From: Candidatus Limnocylindria bacterium
GTDB taxonomy: Bacteria > Chloroflexota > Limnocylindria > P2-11E
DNA: 64,000 nt
Direction: 5' to 3'
Assembly: GCA_036523395.1 (NCBI GenBank)
Contig: DATDEH010000053.1
Location: forward strand, 1 to 64,000
Position numbers and translations under genes: made by a program. Under the pieces are notes generated by a model. That model made no database searches and had not been told where the DNA came from. It saw only the letters and a program-made list of their open reading frames with translations. Within the stretch, counting starts at the first letter, position 1. Each line of letters starts with the position of its first letter. Below are positions 35,821 through 43,335 of the stretch, one piece after another.

Positions 35821-37395
35821 TTATTTGTCCAGCCAGGTCTGACGCAGATAGATGATCGAACCGGTCGGAAGCTGGATGAAACCCTTCGTCGTCGGCAGCG
35901 TCGCGTTGTATTCACGACCCACATAGAGCCAGATGAACGGCACGCCGTTCACGAGCTCCTTCTGGGCCGTCGCGTAGAGCTCCTTGCGCTTCGCCAGATC
36001 CGTCGTCGCCCGCGCCTGCTTGATGGCGTCGCTCGAGATCGGATTCTTGTAGCTGGTCACGAAGTTCAGATTGCCGTCGTCGGTGAAATACCTGAAGACG
36101 TAGGCATCGGGGTCGATCCCTCCGCCGTTCAGGCCCGGAGCCATGTCGAAGTCGGCCTTCAGCCAGCGATCCACCCACTGCGTGAACTCGAGCGTCTCGA
36201 TCTTCATCGTCACGCCGATCTCGGCCAGCTGCGCCTGCACCAGCTGCGCGATGTCTTTGGCGTAGGCCGGCTCGGTCGTTTGCGTCAGCATCGTGAACGA
36301 GACGGGGCCGACAGCAGCTTCCTGCAGCAGCGCCTTGGCCTTCGCGACGTCGCGCGTGTACAGCGGGTACTGCGACGTCGGCAGGGCGTAGTTGGTCAGC
36401 GCCGGCGCGATCGGACCCGTGACCTCGCCCTCGCCGAGCGCAACGGCGTCGATGATCGCCTTGCGATCGATGGCGTATGCGATCGCCTGGCGGACCTTGA
36501 GGTTGTCGAATGGCTTGCGCTTGGTGTTCACGAACAGGAGGTTGTAGCCCAGGCTGGGCTTCGTGGAGAGGGTGACGCCTGTTTCGGTCCGGAGTGTGCG
36601 CGCGACCTTCGGATCGACCACGATCGCCATGTCGGCGGCCTTGGTGCGCAGCGCCGCGGTGATGCCCGTCTCGTCGGGAACGACGTTGATGCGGATCCCG
36701 GCGAGGTACGGCTGGCCGGCGACGTAGTAGTCCTTGTTCGCCTCGAAGCGCATGTAGTTGTCCGGGACCCACTCGACCAGCTTGAACGGTCCGCTGCCGA
36801 TCGCGGTCTCCTTCTTGGAGAGATCGGTGTTCGCCTCGCCGATCTTCTTCGAGACAATGCCGGTGTTCGGGTGCGCCATGTACGCGATGAGCGCAGCATT
36901 CGGCGTTTTCAGGTTGAACACGACCGTTGTGGCGTCGGGCGCGGTGATCGTATCGACGTCACCGAAGAACGACCGCGCCACCGACGAGTTCGCTGGAAGG
37001 ATGATGCGTTCGAAGGTGTATTTCACGTCCGCGCTCGTCAGCGGGTCGCCGTTGTGGAACTTGACACCCGAGCGGATCTTGACCGTGACGGTCTTCCCAT
37101 CGGAGGACGTCGTCGGCATCGATTCGGCGAGGTCCGGCTGCACCGCGGAGTTCTCGTCGAGGCGCATGAGGTAGCTGTACACGAGCTCGAACACGCGGGC
37201 CGACGTGAACGCTGGCACCTTGTGCGGGTCGAGGTTCGTGACCTCGCCCGCGCGGGCAAGGATCAACGTGCCGCCCTTCTTTGGCCCGCTCGCGGTCGCG
37301 GACGGGCTTGGCGCCGTCGCGGTCGGCGCACACGCCGAGACGACCGTCGCCATGATGAGGACCAGTGCACCGCTGATGTTCGATAGACGCAACAT
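35821..37395 (-). CDS. dppA: Peptide/nickel-type ABC transporter substrate-binding lipoprotein (SBP family 5)
   Basis: Extracellular binding protein of 524 residues from ATG 37395, with GGAGGG upstream; earlier in-frame starts lie in the divergent gene's leader. The signal peptide ends in the lipobox VSAC and a Thr/Pro/Ser linker. The SBP_bac_5 fold is clear: PDLAESMPTTSSDGKTVTVK, KFHNGDPLTSADVKYTFER, and IRSGVKFHNG. Typical ligands are di- and oligopeptides, nickel or heme; none can be assigned. It is divergent from a cyclase-family hydrolase, 42 bases away, which may act on the imported ligand. Confidence 0.9.
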   Translation of the reverse strand: MLRLSNISGALVLIMATVVSACAPTATAPSPSATASGPKKGGTLILARAGEVTNLDPHKVPAFTSARVFELVYSYLMRLDENSAVQPDLAESMPTTSSDGKTVTVKIRSGVKFHNGDPLTSADVKYTFERIILPANSSVARSFFGDVDTITAPDATTVVFNLKTPNAALIAYMAHPNTGIVSKKIGEANTDLSKKETAIGSGPFKLVEWVPDNYMRFEANKDYYVAGQPYLAGIRINVVPDETGITAALRTKAADMAIVVDPKVARTLRTETGVTLSTKPSLGYNLLFVNTKRKPFDNLKVRQAIAYAIDRKAIIDAVALGEGEVTGPIAPALTNYALPTSQYPLYTRDVAKAKALLQEAAVGPVSFTMLTQTTEPAYAKDIAQLVQAQLAEIGVTMKIETLEFTQWVDRWLKADFDMAPGLNGGGIDPDAYVFRYFTDDGNLNFVTSYKNPISSDAIKQARATTDLAKRKELYATAQKELVNGVPFIWLYVGREYNATLPTTKGFIQLPTGSIIYLRQTWLDK

Positions 37396-37437
37396 CTCTT
37401 GCCCTCCCGCGGCAGTGCCAGGTGGCACAGTAGCACC

Positions 37438-38103
37438 GTGGTCCGCTTCATCGAGGTCAGTCACCGCATCACCGCCGGGATGAAGACGTACCCGGGATTA
37501 CCCGAGCCCAAGGTCGACGTGATCATCGACTACGCCTCTTCGCGCGAGCGCTACGGCGGCAAGGCGGAGTTCCTCATCGCGTCACTGCACCTGTGCGGGA
37601 ACACCGGAACGTATGTCGACTCGCCGCATCACCGGTACCCGGCCGGCGCCGATCTCGCCGAGCTACCGCTCGAGCGCGTTGCGCACCTTCCGGTGGTCGT
37701 GATCGACGCGACGAGCTCCGGTCGCGCGATCGGTCCCGATGTCCTCCGTGGCAGGGAACTCACCGGTAGCGCAGTCCTCGTGCGCACGGATTTCGCGCAG
37801 CACTGGGGGACCGAGGCGTACTTCACCGACCATCCCTTTCTTACGAGCGACAGCGTCGACATCCTGGTGAAGGCGCGACCGGCGTTCGTCGGCATCGATT
37901 CGCTGAACATCGACGACACCGCGGACTTTTCGCGGCCCGCGCACACGAAGCTGCTCGGCGCCGGCATCCCGGTCTGCGAGCACATGACCGGCCTCGCGGC
38001 CATCCCGAAGTCCGGCGGACGTCTGCACGCGGTCCCGATCGCCTGGGTCGGCGGCGCGACGTTTCCCGTGCGCGCCTACGTGATCGCGGAAGACGCCGAA
38101 TAG
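37438..38103 (+). CDS. Cyclase family protein (kynurenine formamidase-like metal hydrolase)
   Basis: Protein of 221 residues from GTG 37438, family PF04199. The metal-binding motif, usually HxGTHxDxPxH, here reads NTGTYVDSPHHR, so the first and second His are replaced; close relatives with GTYxDxPxHR exist, and other His/Asp ligands must supply the metal. Further conserved parts are VLVRTDFAQHWG, FVGIDSLNIDD and GIPVCEHMTGL. The family includes kynurenine formamidase and isatin hydrolase. It is followed 10 bases later by an amidohydrolase and is divergent from dppA, suggesting a small catabolic unit for an imported amide or cyclic compound. Confidence 0.8.
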   Translation: MVRFIEVSHRITAGMKTYPGLPEPKVDVIIDYASSRERYGGKAEFLIASLHLCGNTGTYVDSPHHRYPAGADLAELPLERVAHLPVVVIDATSSGRAIGPDVLRGRELTGSAVLVRTDFAQHWGTEAYFTDHPFLTSDSVDILVKARPAFVGIDSLNIDDTADFSRPAHTKLLGAGIPVCEHMTGLAAIPKSGGRLHAVPIAWVGGATFPVRAYVIAEDAE

Positions 38104-38113
38104 ACTCGGCCGC

Positions 38114-40048
38114 GTGCGATCGGAGCAACCGGTCAGCGTGACCCACGTCAGCGTCGTTCCGATGGACCGTCAGATCGTCCTCGAGGATCAGACCGTTGTG
38201 ATCCGCGACGGCCGCATCGAATCCATCAGCGCCGCGGCCGATGTCGACGCCCGACAGATGCGCGTCATCGATGGACGAGGGAAATGGCTGATGCCAGCGA
38301 TCGCCGACATGCATGTGCACTTTTGGGATCCCACGGAGGCCAACCTCTTCCTCGCGAACGGGATCGCTCACGTTCGCAACATGTGGGGAGCGCCACTTCA
38401 TCTTGCGTGGCAGAAGAAGGTCGAGAGAGGAGAGGTCCCAGGGCCGCGAGTGACGACGACGAGTCCGATCGTCGATGGCGCGGGTCCAAATGGAAGAACG
38501 ATCTGGCCCGGATCAGTTCTGCTCGCTTCGCCCGAGGAGGCCGGACCGCTTGTCGCACGCTTGGCCGATCGAGGTTACGCGCAGATCAAGGCGTACTCGG
38601 CACTCCGACCGGAGCCGTTGCGGGCGCTTGGCGCCGCGGCAAAGGCACGTGGGATCCCCGTCACTGGTCATTGCCCAAGGTCGATGCGCTTCGAGGAAGC
38701 GATCGACGCCGGCATGAGCTGCTTCGAACACTTCGCGGCCATCGAGAACGGCCATCTGCGTGGCGGTGAGCGCCAGCCGCCAGAGGCCGGCAACTGGCTT
38801 GAGCGGTCTCGTATGGTCACCCAACTGGACCTGGAACGGATCCGCGTTCTCGCCGACCGCATGGCTCGCGAGCAGATCTGGAATTGTCCGACGCTGGTCG
38901 TGCTCCGCCAGATCACTCTCTCACGGGATGACGCGCTGGCGACTCCTCATCTCGACTACATTCGGCCGCACACTCGAGACGGCTGGGACCCGACAGACGA
39001 CTTTCGTTTCCGGGGAATGCCCTTCACCCGTGATGACCTCGCGGTCGCCGCGCGCGCGGCCGATGAGGTGTTCCGTCAGGTCGTCGGAGTTCTGCGAGAC
39101 GCCGGAGCTCCGCTACTCCTTGGCACGGACACGCCCAACCCATACGTCGTGCCTGGGTTTGCGATCCACCAAGAGCTGGCGCACCTGAGCGCGGCCGGAC
39201 TAACGCCTTATGAAGTATTTCGGACAGGGACGAGCGAGGCTGCACGATTCCTCGAGGAGCAGGACGACTGGGGGACCGTGGCGACCGCCCGACGCGCTGA
39301 CCTGGTACTCCTTTCACGCGATCCCCTGCAACACGTCGACGCCCTACAGCACATCCAACACCTCTTCATCAACGGACACGACTTCGATCGCGCCGCGCTA
39401 GACGCGCTCCTGGCCGAGCGGCTGAACGACGTGAAGCGGGAGCTCGAGCCGATCACGATCAGCGCCGACGACAGAAAGTGGTTCGTGAGCCACGCGGGCC
39501 GTCCATTCGGCCGCCTCACGACACGGCGGCAACCGACCGCCGGTGGGACGCTGTTCAAGGAGAGCGGTGTGAACTTCCAGTGGGGTGAGACGCGACGCGA
39601 GGCCGCGGCGATCCTTGAAGCAGACGGGTCGCTGAAAGAGCTCACCGCGACGACGAAGACTGGATTTGGCACGGAGAAACTCTCCATCGCACGGGCGCCC
39701 ACGGGATATGCGGCGCATCTGACCGCGGTCGACGGGGTCATTTCGGACACCACCGTTGAGACCAGCCCTGTCCCTCTCAGTCCTCGGCTGCTCGTCTCGG
39801 CGTCAGCGTCGTTCGCGTCTTCGCTGTCGACATCCGCACTCACGTTCGAGGATGAGCGACTCATTCTCACTTCGGTCGCCGCCACCTCCGCCCCGCCATC
39901 AGCGGCCGACGGAGCGACGGTGACGTTCTCACGCCCCGGCGAAGTGCTCGAGTTCGTGATCGCGTTCGATGACGCAGGCGACGTCGCGCGCGTCTCCCAA
40001 CGTATGGCGCTGGGCGTGCGCGAGTGGGTGGTAGAGAGCTCGGCCTGA
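38114..40048 (+). CDS. Amidohydrolase family protein with a long C-terminal extension
   Basis: Metal-dependent hydrolase of 644 residues; GTG start. The amidohydrolase fold includes ADMHVHFW (first metal motif), the Lys in QIKAYS, GHCP, the CFEHF His and LLLGTDTP for the catalytic Asp. It ends the catalytic part near residue 430 with the usual GTVATARRADLVLLSRDPL. The 200 residues that follow (from about 440: ISADDRKWFVSHAGRPFGRL, then a beta-rich segment) are not part of the standard imidazolonepropionase/prolidase-like fold and I do not recognise them. No signal peptide. Convergent with the aldehyde-dehydrogenase operon. Confidence 0.82.
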   Translation: MRSEQPVSVTHVSVVPMDRQIVLEDQTVVIRDGRIESISAAADVDARQMRVIDGRGKWLMPAIADMHVHFWDPTEANLFLANGIAHVRNMWGAPLHLAWQKKVERGEVPGPRVTTTSPIVDGAGPNGRTIWPGSVLLASPEEAGPLVARLADRGYAQIKAYSALRPEPLRALGAAAKARGIPVTGHCPRSMRFEEAIDAGMSCFEHFAAIENGHLRGGERQPPEAGNWLERSRMVTQLDLERIRVLADRMAREQIWNCPTLVVLRQITLSRDDALATPHLDYIRPHTRDGWDPTDDFRFRGMPFTRDDLAVAARAADEVFRQVVGVLRDAGAPLLLGTDTPNPYVVPGFAIHQELAHLSAAGLTPYEVFRTGTSEAARFLEEQDDWGTVATARRADLVLLSRDPLQHVDALQHIQHLFINGHDFDRAALDALLAERLNDVKRELEPITISADDRKWFVSHAGRPFGRLTTRRQPTAGGTLFKESGVNFQWGETRREAAAILEADGSLKELTATTKTGFGTEKLSIARAPTGYAAHLTAVDGVISDTTVETSPVPLSPRLLVSASASFASSLSTSALTFEDERLILTSVAATSAPPSAADGATVTFSRPGEVLEFVIAFDDAGDVARVSQRMALGVREWVVESSA

Positions 40049-40065
40049 CCTAGCGAGGCTGAGCG

Positions 40066-40860
40066 TCACATCCCGATGGGATGCCAGACGGTCTTCAGCT
40101 CGAGGAACGCCTCGATGTCGTAGGGGCTCTGCCCGTCGGCCTTCCCGCGCACGACGCGCTTCACGTTCTCCGCGCCGAGGCGCTCGAGCTCCGCGGCATC
40201 GCCATCCGCGCCGGTGAGGTCGAGCGCGGCAACGTCCATGTGCGACGCGAGGATCGGCGCGAGCTCCTTCCGGAGACCGGTGAGGACGTTCACGACGCCC
40301 GGCGGCACGTCCGCGGTGGCGAGGCACTCAGCGAATTCGATCGCGACGAGCGGGTGCTTCTCCGATGCGATGACGACGGCGGTGTTGCCGCCGACGATGA
40401 CCGGCATCAAGCGCGTGACGAGGCCGAGGAGCGGCGGCTCGGGCGCGAGGATCCCCGTGACGCCGGTCGGTTCGGGCACGGTGAAGTTGAAGTACGGGCC
40501 GGCGACGGGATTCGCGCTGCCGACGACCTGCGCGATCTTGTCCGCCCAGCCGGCGTACCAGACGACACGGTCGATCGCGCGGTCGACCTCGTTCTTGCGC
40601 GGCGCGAGGGACGCGAGCTCGCTCCGTCGCATCTCCATCATCTCGGCGATGCGGTAGAGCACCTGGCCACGGTTGTACGCCGTCGCCTTCGCCCAGCCCG
40701 CGCCGGCCTGCCGCGCGATGCGGACGGCGTCGCGGAGATCCTTGCGCGACGCGCGCGCGATGTTCGCGCCCTCCACGACGAGCGTGCGGCCCGACTCGGA
40801 TCGCGGGAACGCGCCGCCAATGAACAGCTTGTAGGTCTTCTGGACCGGCAGCCGGCTCAT
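40066..40860 (-). CDS. Truncated aldehyde dehydrogenase-like protein without catalytic residues
   Basis: Protein of 264 residues, about half an ALDH. It has the N-terminal TYKLFIGGAFPRSESGRT strand, NAD-fold parts (GVTGILAPEPPLLGLVTRL, VPPGVVNVLTGLRKE) and stops before the catalytic Cys and Glu region; it ends KTVWHPIG. It is not a broken gene: the ATG overlaps the stop of the full ALDH (ATGA), the frame is clean and the end is a conserved-looking motif. The arrangement resembles ALDH16, a two-domain protein whose second domain lacks the active-site Cys, but here split into two polypeptides. A structural or regulatory partner role is inferred. Confidence 0.8.
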   Translation of the reverse strand: MSRLPVQKTYKLFIGGAFPRSESGRTLVVEGANIARASRKDLRDAVRIARQAGAGWAKATAYNRGQVLYRIAEMMEMRRSELASLAPRKNEVDRAIDRVVWYAGWADKIAQVVGSANPVAGPYFNFTVPEPTGVTGILAPEPPLLGLVTRLMPVIVGGNTAVVIASEKHPLVAIEFAECLATADVPPGVVNVLTGLRKELAPILASHMDVAALDLTGADGDAAELERLGAENVKRVVRGKADGQSPYDIEAFLELKTVWHPIGM

Positions 40861-42305
40861 GCGTCGTCCAGCGCGACGTACGCCTCGAGGCCATGCCGGC
40901 CGCCTTCGCGCCCGAAGCCGGACTCCTTATAACCACCGAACGGCGAGGCGGGATCGAAACGGTTGTAGGTGTTCGCCCAGATGACGCCGGCGCGAAGCTT
41001 CTGCGCCATCGCCAGGATGCGCGAGCCCTTCTCGGTCCAGACGCCGGCCGAAAGCCCGTAGGGCGTGTTGTTCGCCTTCTCGATCGCCTCGTCGGGCGTG
41101 CGGAACGTGAGCACGGAGAGCACAGGACCGAAGATCTCCTCCTGCGCGATGCGGTACGACTGGGCGACGTTGGTGAAGACGGTCGGCACGAACCAGTAGC
41201 CGCGCTCGGGCAGCTTGCACGGCGGCTGGTAGATCTCCGCGCCCTCGTCGACGCCCGACTGCACCAGCGCGGCGATCTTGTCCAGCTGCTGCTTCGAGTT
41301 GATGGCGCCCACGTCGGTGTTCTTGTCGAGCGGATCGCCGACGCGCAGGGTGCGCATGCGCCGCTTCAGCTTCGCGATCGTCGCCTCGTAGATGGACTCC
41401 TGCACGAGGAGGCGCGACCCGGCGCAGCACACATGGCCCTGGTTGAAGTAGATGCCGTTGATGATCCCCTCGACGGCCTGGTCGAGCGGCGCGTCGTCGA
41501 AGATGATGTTCGCCGCCTTCCCGCCAAGCTCGAGCGTGAGGCGCTTACCGGTCCCGGCGAGCGTCCGCTGGATGGCCTTCCCCACCTCGGTCGACCCGGT
41601 GAACGCGATCTTGTCGACGTCAGGGTGCGCGACCATCTCCGCGCCGGTGCGGCCGTCGCCGGTGATGATGTTCACGACGCCCGGCGGAAGCTCCGCCTGC
41701 CGAAGTACGTCGCAGAACAAGAGGGCGGAGAGTGGCGTCGTCTCCGCCGGCTTGAGCACGACGGTGTTGCCGGCGGCGAGCGCGGGCGCGATCTTCCACG
41801 CGAGCATGAGCAACGGGAAGTTCCACGGGATGATCTGCGCCGCGACGCCGATCGGCCGCGGTCTGCGGTTGGGGAACGCGTACTCGAGCTTGTCCGCCCA
41901 GCCGGCGTAATAGAAGAAGTGCGCGGCGGCCAGCGGGATGTCGACGTCGCGGGACTCGCGGATCGGCTTGCCGCCGTTGAGGGACTCGAGGACGGCGAAC
42001 TCCCGCGCGCGCTCCTGCAGGATCCGCGCGATCCGGAAGAGGTACTTCGCGCGCTCGCTCGGACGCAGCTTCGACCACGTTCCGTCGAACGCGCCACGCG
42101 CGGCCTTCACCGCGCGGTCGACGTCGGCCTTGTTGGCCTGAGCCACCTCGGAGAGTGGCGCTTCGCGCGCAGGATCGATCGTCGTGTAGCGCTCGCCGGA
42201 CAGCGGCTCGACGAACTTTCCACCGATGAACAGGCCGTAGCGCTCCTGGATGCGCACGATGTCGCGCGACTCCGGCGCGGGCGCATAGTCCCATGCCGTC
42301 GCCAT
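40857..42305 (-). CDS. Aldehyde dehydrogenase
   Basis: NAD(P)-dependent aldehyde dehydrogenase of 482 residues from ATG 42305 (an in-frame TTG at 42356 would overlap deoC). Motifs include PWNFPLLMLAWKIAPALAAGN, FTGSTEVGKAIQ, the catalytic Glu in TLELGGKAANI and the nucleophile Cys in NQGHVCCAGSR. It ends SGFGREGGRHGLEAYV. It follows deoC and precedes the half-ALDH. DeoC makes acetaldehyde and glyceraldehyde-3-phosphate from deoxyribose 5-phosphate, so oxidation of acetaldehyde is a reasonable guess. ALDH16-type pairing (see next gene) may also apply. Confidence 0.9.
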   Translation of the reverse strand: MATAWDYAPAPESRDIVRIQERYGLFIGGKFVEPLSGERYTTIDPAREAPLSEVAQANKADVDRAVKAARGAFDGTWSKLRPSERAKYLFRIARILQERAREFAVLESLNGGKPIRESRDVDIPLAAAHFFYYAGWADKLEYAFPNRRPRPIGVAAQIIPWNFPLLMLAWKIAPALAAGNTVVLKPAETTPLSALLFCDVLRQAELPPGVVNIITGDGRTGAEMVAHPDVDKIAFTGSTEVGKAIQRTLAGTGKRLTLELGGKAANIIFDDAPLDQAVEGIINGIYFNQGHVCCAGSRLLVQESIYEATIAKLKRRMRTLRVGDPLDKNTDVGAINSKQQLDKIAALVQSGVDEGAEIYQPPCKLPERGYWFVPTVFTNVAQSYRIAQEEIFGPVLSVLTFRTPDEAIEKANNTPYGLSAGVWTEKGSRILAMAQKLRAGVIWANTYNRFDPASPFGGYKESGFGREGGRHGLEAYVALDDA

Positions 42306-42348
42306 CGGCGCCTTGTCGGCGCGGCGAACGACGTCGCCCTGCCTACGC

Positions 42349-43290
42349 TCAGTCAATCGTGAAGTAGTCCGGGTTCTGGTAGCGGCCGGTGCGCTCCTTG
42401 TGGATCTGCATGAGCACGTCGTTGAGGAGAGTCGAAGCCCCGATCCGATAGCGATCCGGAGTGAGCCACGCGAGTCCGAGCGTCTCGTGCACCTGCACGA
42501 GGAACTGGACCGCCTGCTTGGACTGGCGGATCCCGCCAGCGACCTTCATGCCGACGACACGGCCGGTCTCCTCGTGCACGTCGCGGATCACCTCGAGCAT
42601 GCAGAGAGCGACCGGCAGCGTCGCGTTGGTCGCGGCCTTGCCGGTCGACGTCTTGATGAAGTCCGCGCCGCCGGCGATCGCGAGCAGCGACGCCCGGCGC
42701 ACGTTGTCGTACGTGCCGAGCTCACCGGTCTCGATGATGACCTTCAGATGCGCGCGGCTTCCGCAGATCTCCTTCACGCGCACGACCTCGTCATAGACCT
42801 GCGCATAGCGGCCCGAGAGGAACGCGCCCCGGTCGATCACCATGTCGACCTCTTGCGCGCCGGCGTCGACCACCCACTTCGTCTCATCGAGCTTCACCTG
42901 CAGCGGCGACTGGCCCGATGGGAACGCCGTCGCGACGGAGGCGACCTTCACGTCGGTGCCTTTGGTGCGCTCGAGCGCGTACGGGACGAGGTTCGGATAG
43001 ACGCAGATCGCCGCCACCGAAGGGATGGCGGGATCGCCGGGGTCCGGCCGGATGCCCTTCGAGCTGAGCGCGGCGACCTTTCCCGGCGTGTCGGCGCCCT
43101 CGAGCGTGGTCAGGTCCATCATGCGGATCGCGAGATCCAGCGCGAACAGCTTTGACTCGCGCTTGATCGAGCGCTTCGAGAGCACATCGGCGCGTTCCTC
43201 GAGCGCGACGGCATCGACCGACCCGAGACGCGGGAGACGCGGCTCGAGTGGGAGCTCGAATCCTCCGGGAAGCGCGGGTGCCGTCGCCAC
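42349..43290 (-). CDS. deoC: Deoxyribose-phosphate aldolase
   Basis: DeoC-type aldolase of 313 residues (longer than the usual 220-260 because of an N-terminal 60-residue extension). Catalytic Schiff-base Lys is in GADFIKTSTGKAATN. Other motifs are VASVATAFPSGQ, EVDMVIDRGAF and GMKVAGGIRQSKQ with the second conserved Lys. It cleaves 2-deoxyribose 5-phosphate, allowing use of DNA-derived nucleosides. It heads a deoC-ALDH-half-ALDH operon. The GTG start at 43290 is the only good candidate before the domain. Confidence 0.9.
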   Translation of the reverse strand: MATAPALPGGFELPLEPRLPRLGSVDAVALEERADVLSKRSIKRESKLFALDLAIRMMDLTTLEGADTPGKVAALSSKGIRPDPGDPAIPSVAAICVYPNLVPYALERTKGTDVKVASVATAFPSGQSPLQVKLDETKWVVDAGAQEVDMVIDRGAFLSGRYAQVYDEVVRVKEICGSRAHLKVIIETGELGTYDNVRRASLLAIAGGADFIKTSTGKAATNATLPVALCMLEVIRDVHEETGRVVGMKVAGGIRQSKQAVQFLVQVHETLGLAWLTPDRYRIGASTLLNDVLMQIHKERTGRYQNPDYFTID

Positions 43291-43335
43291 TACCTTTGAG
43301 GATATTCCCCGCGCCGCTGCCGGAGGCGCGGTGGT

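Noticed and set aside
40066-40860. Half-ALDH as a pseudogene
   Set aside because: Clean frame, coupled start and a conserved-looking C-terminus argue for a real short protein.
40893-42362. 489-codon plus-strand frame across the aldehyde dehydrogenase
   Set aside because: Same antisense shadow pattern; the ALDH on the minus strand has all motifs.
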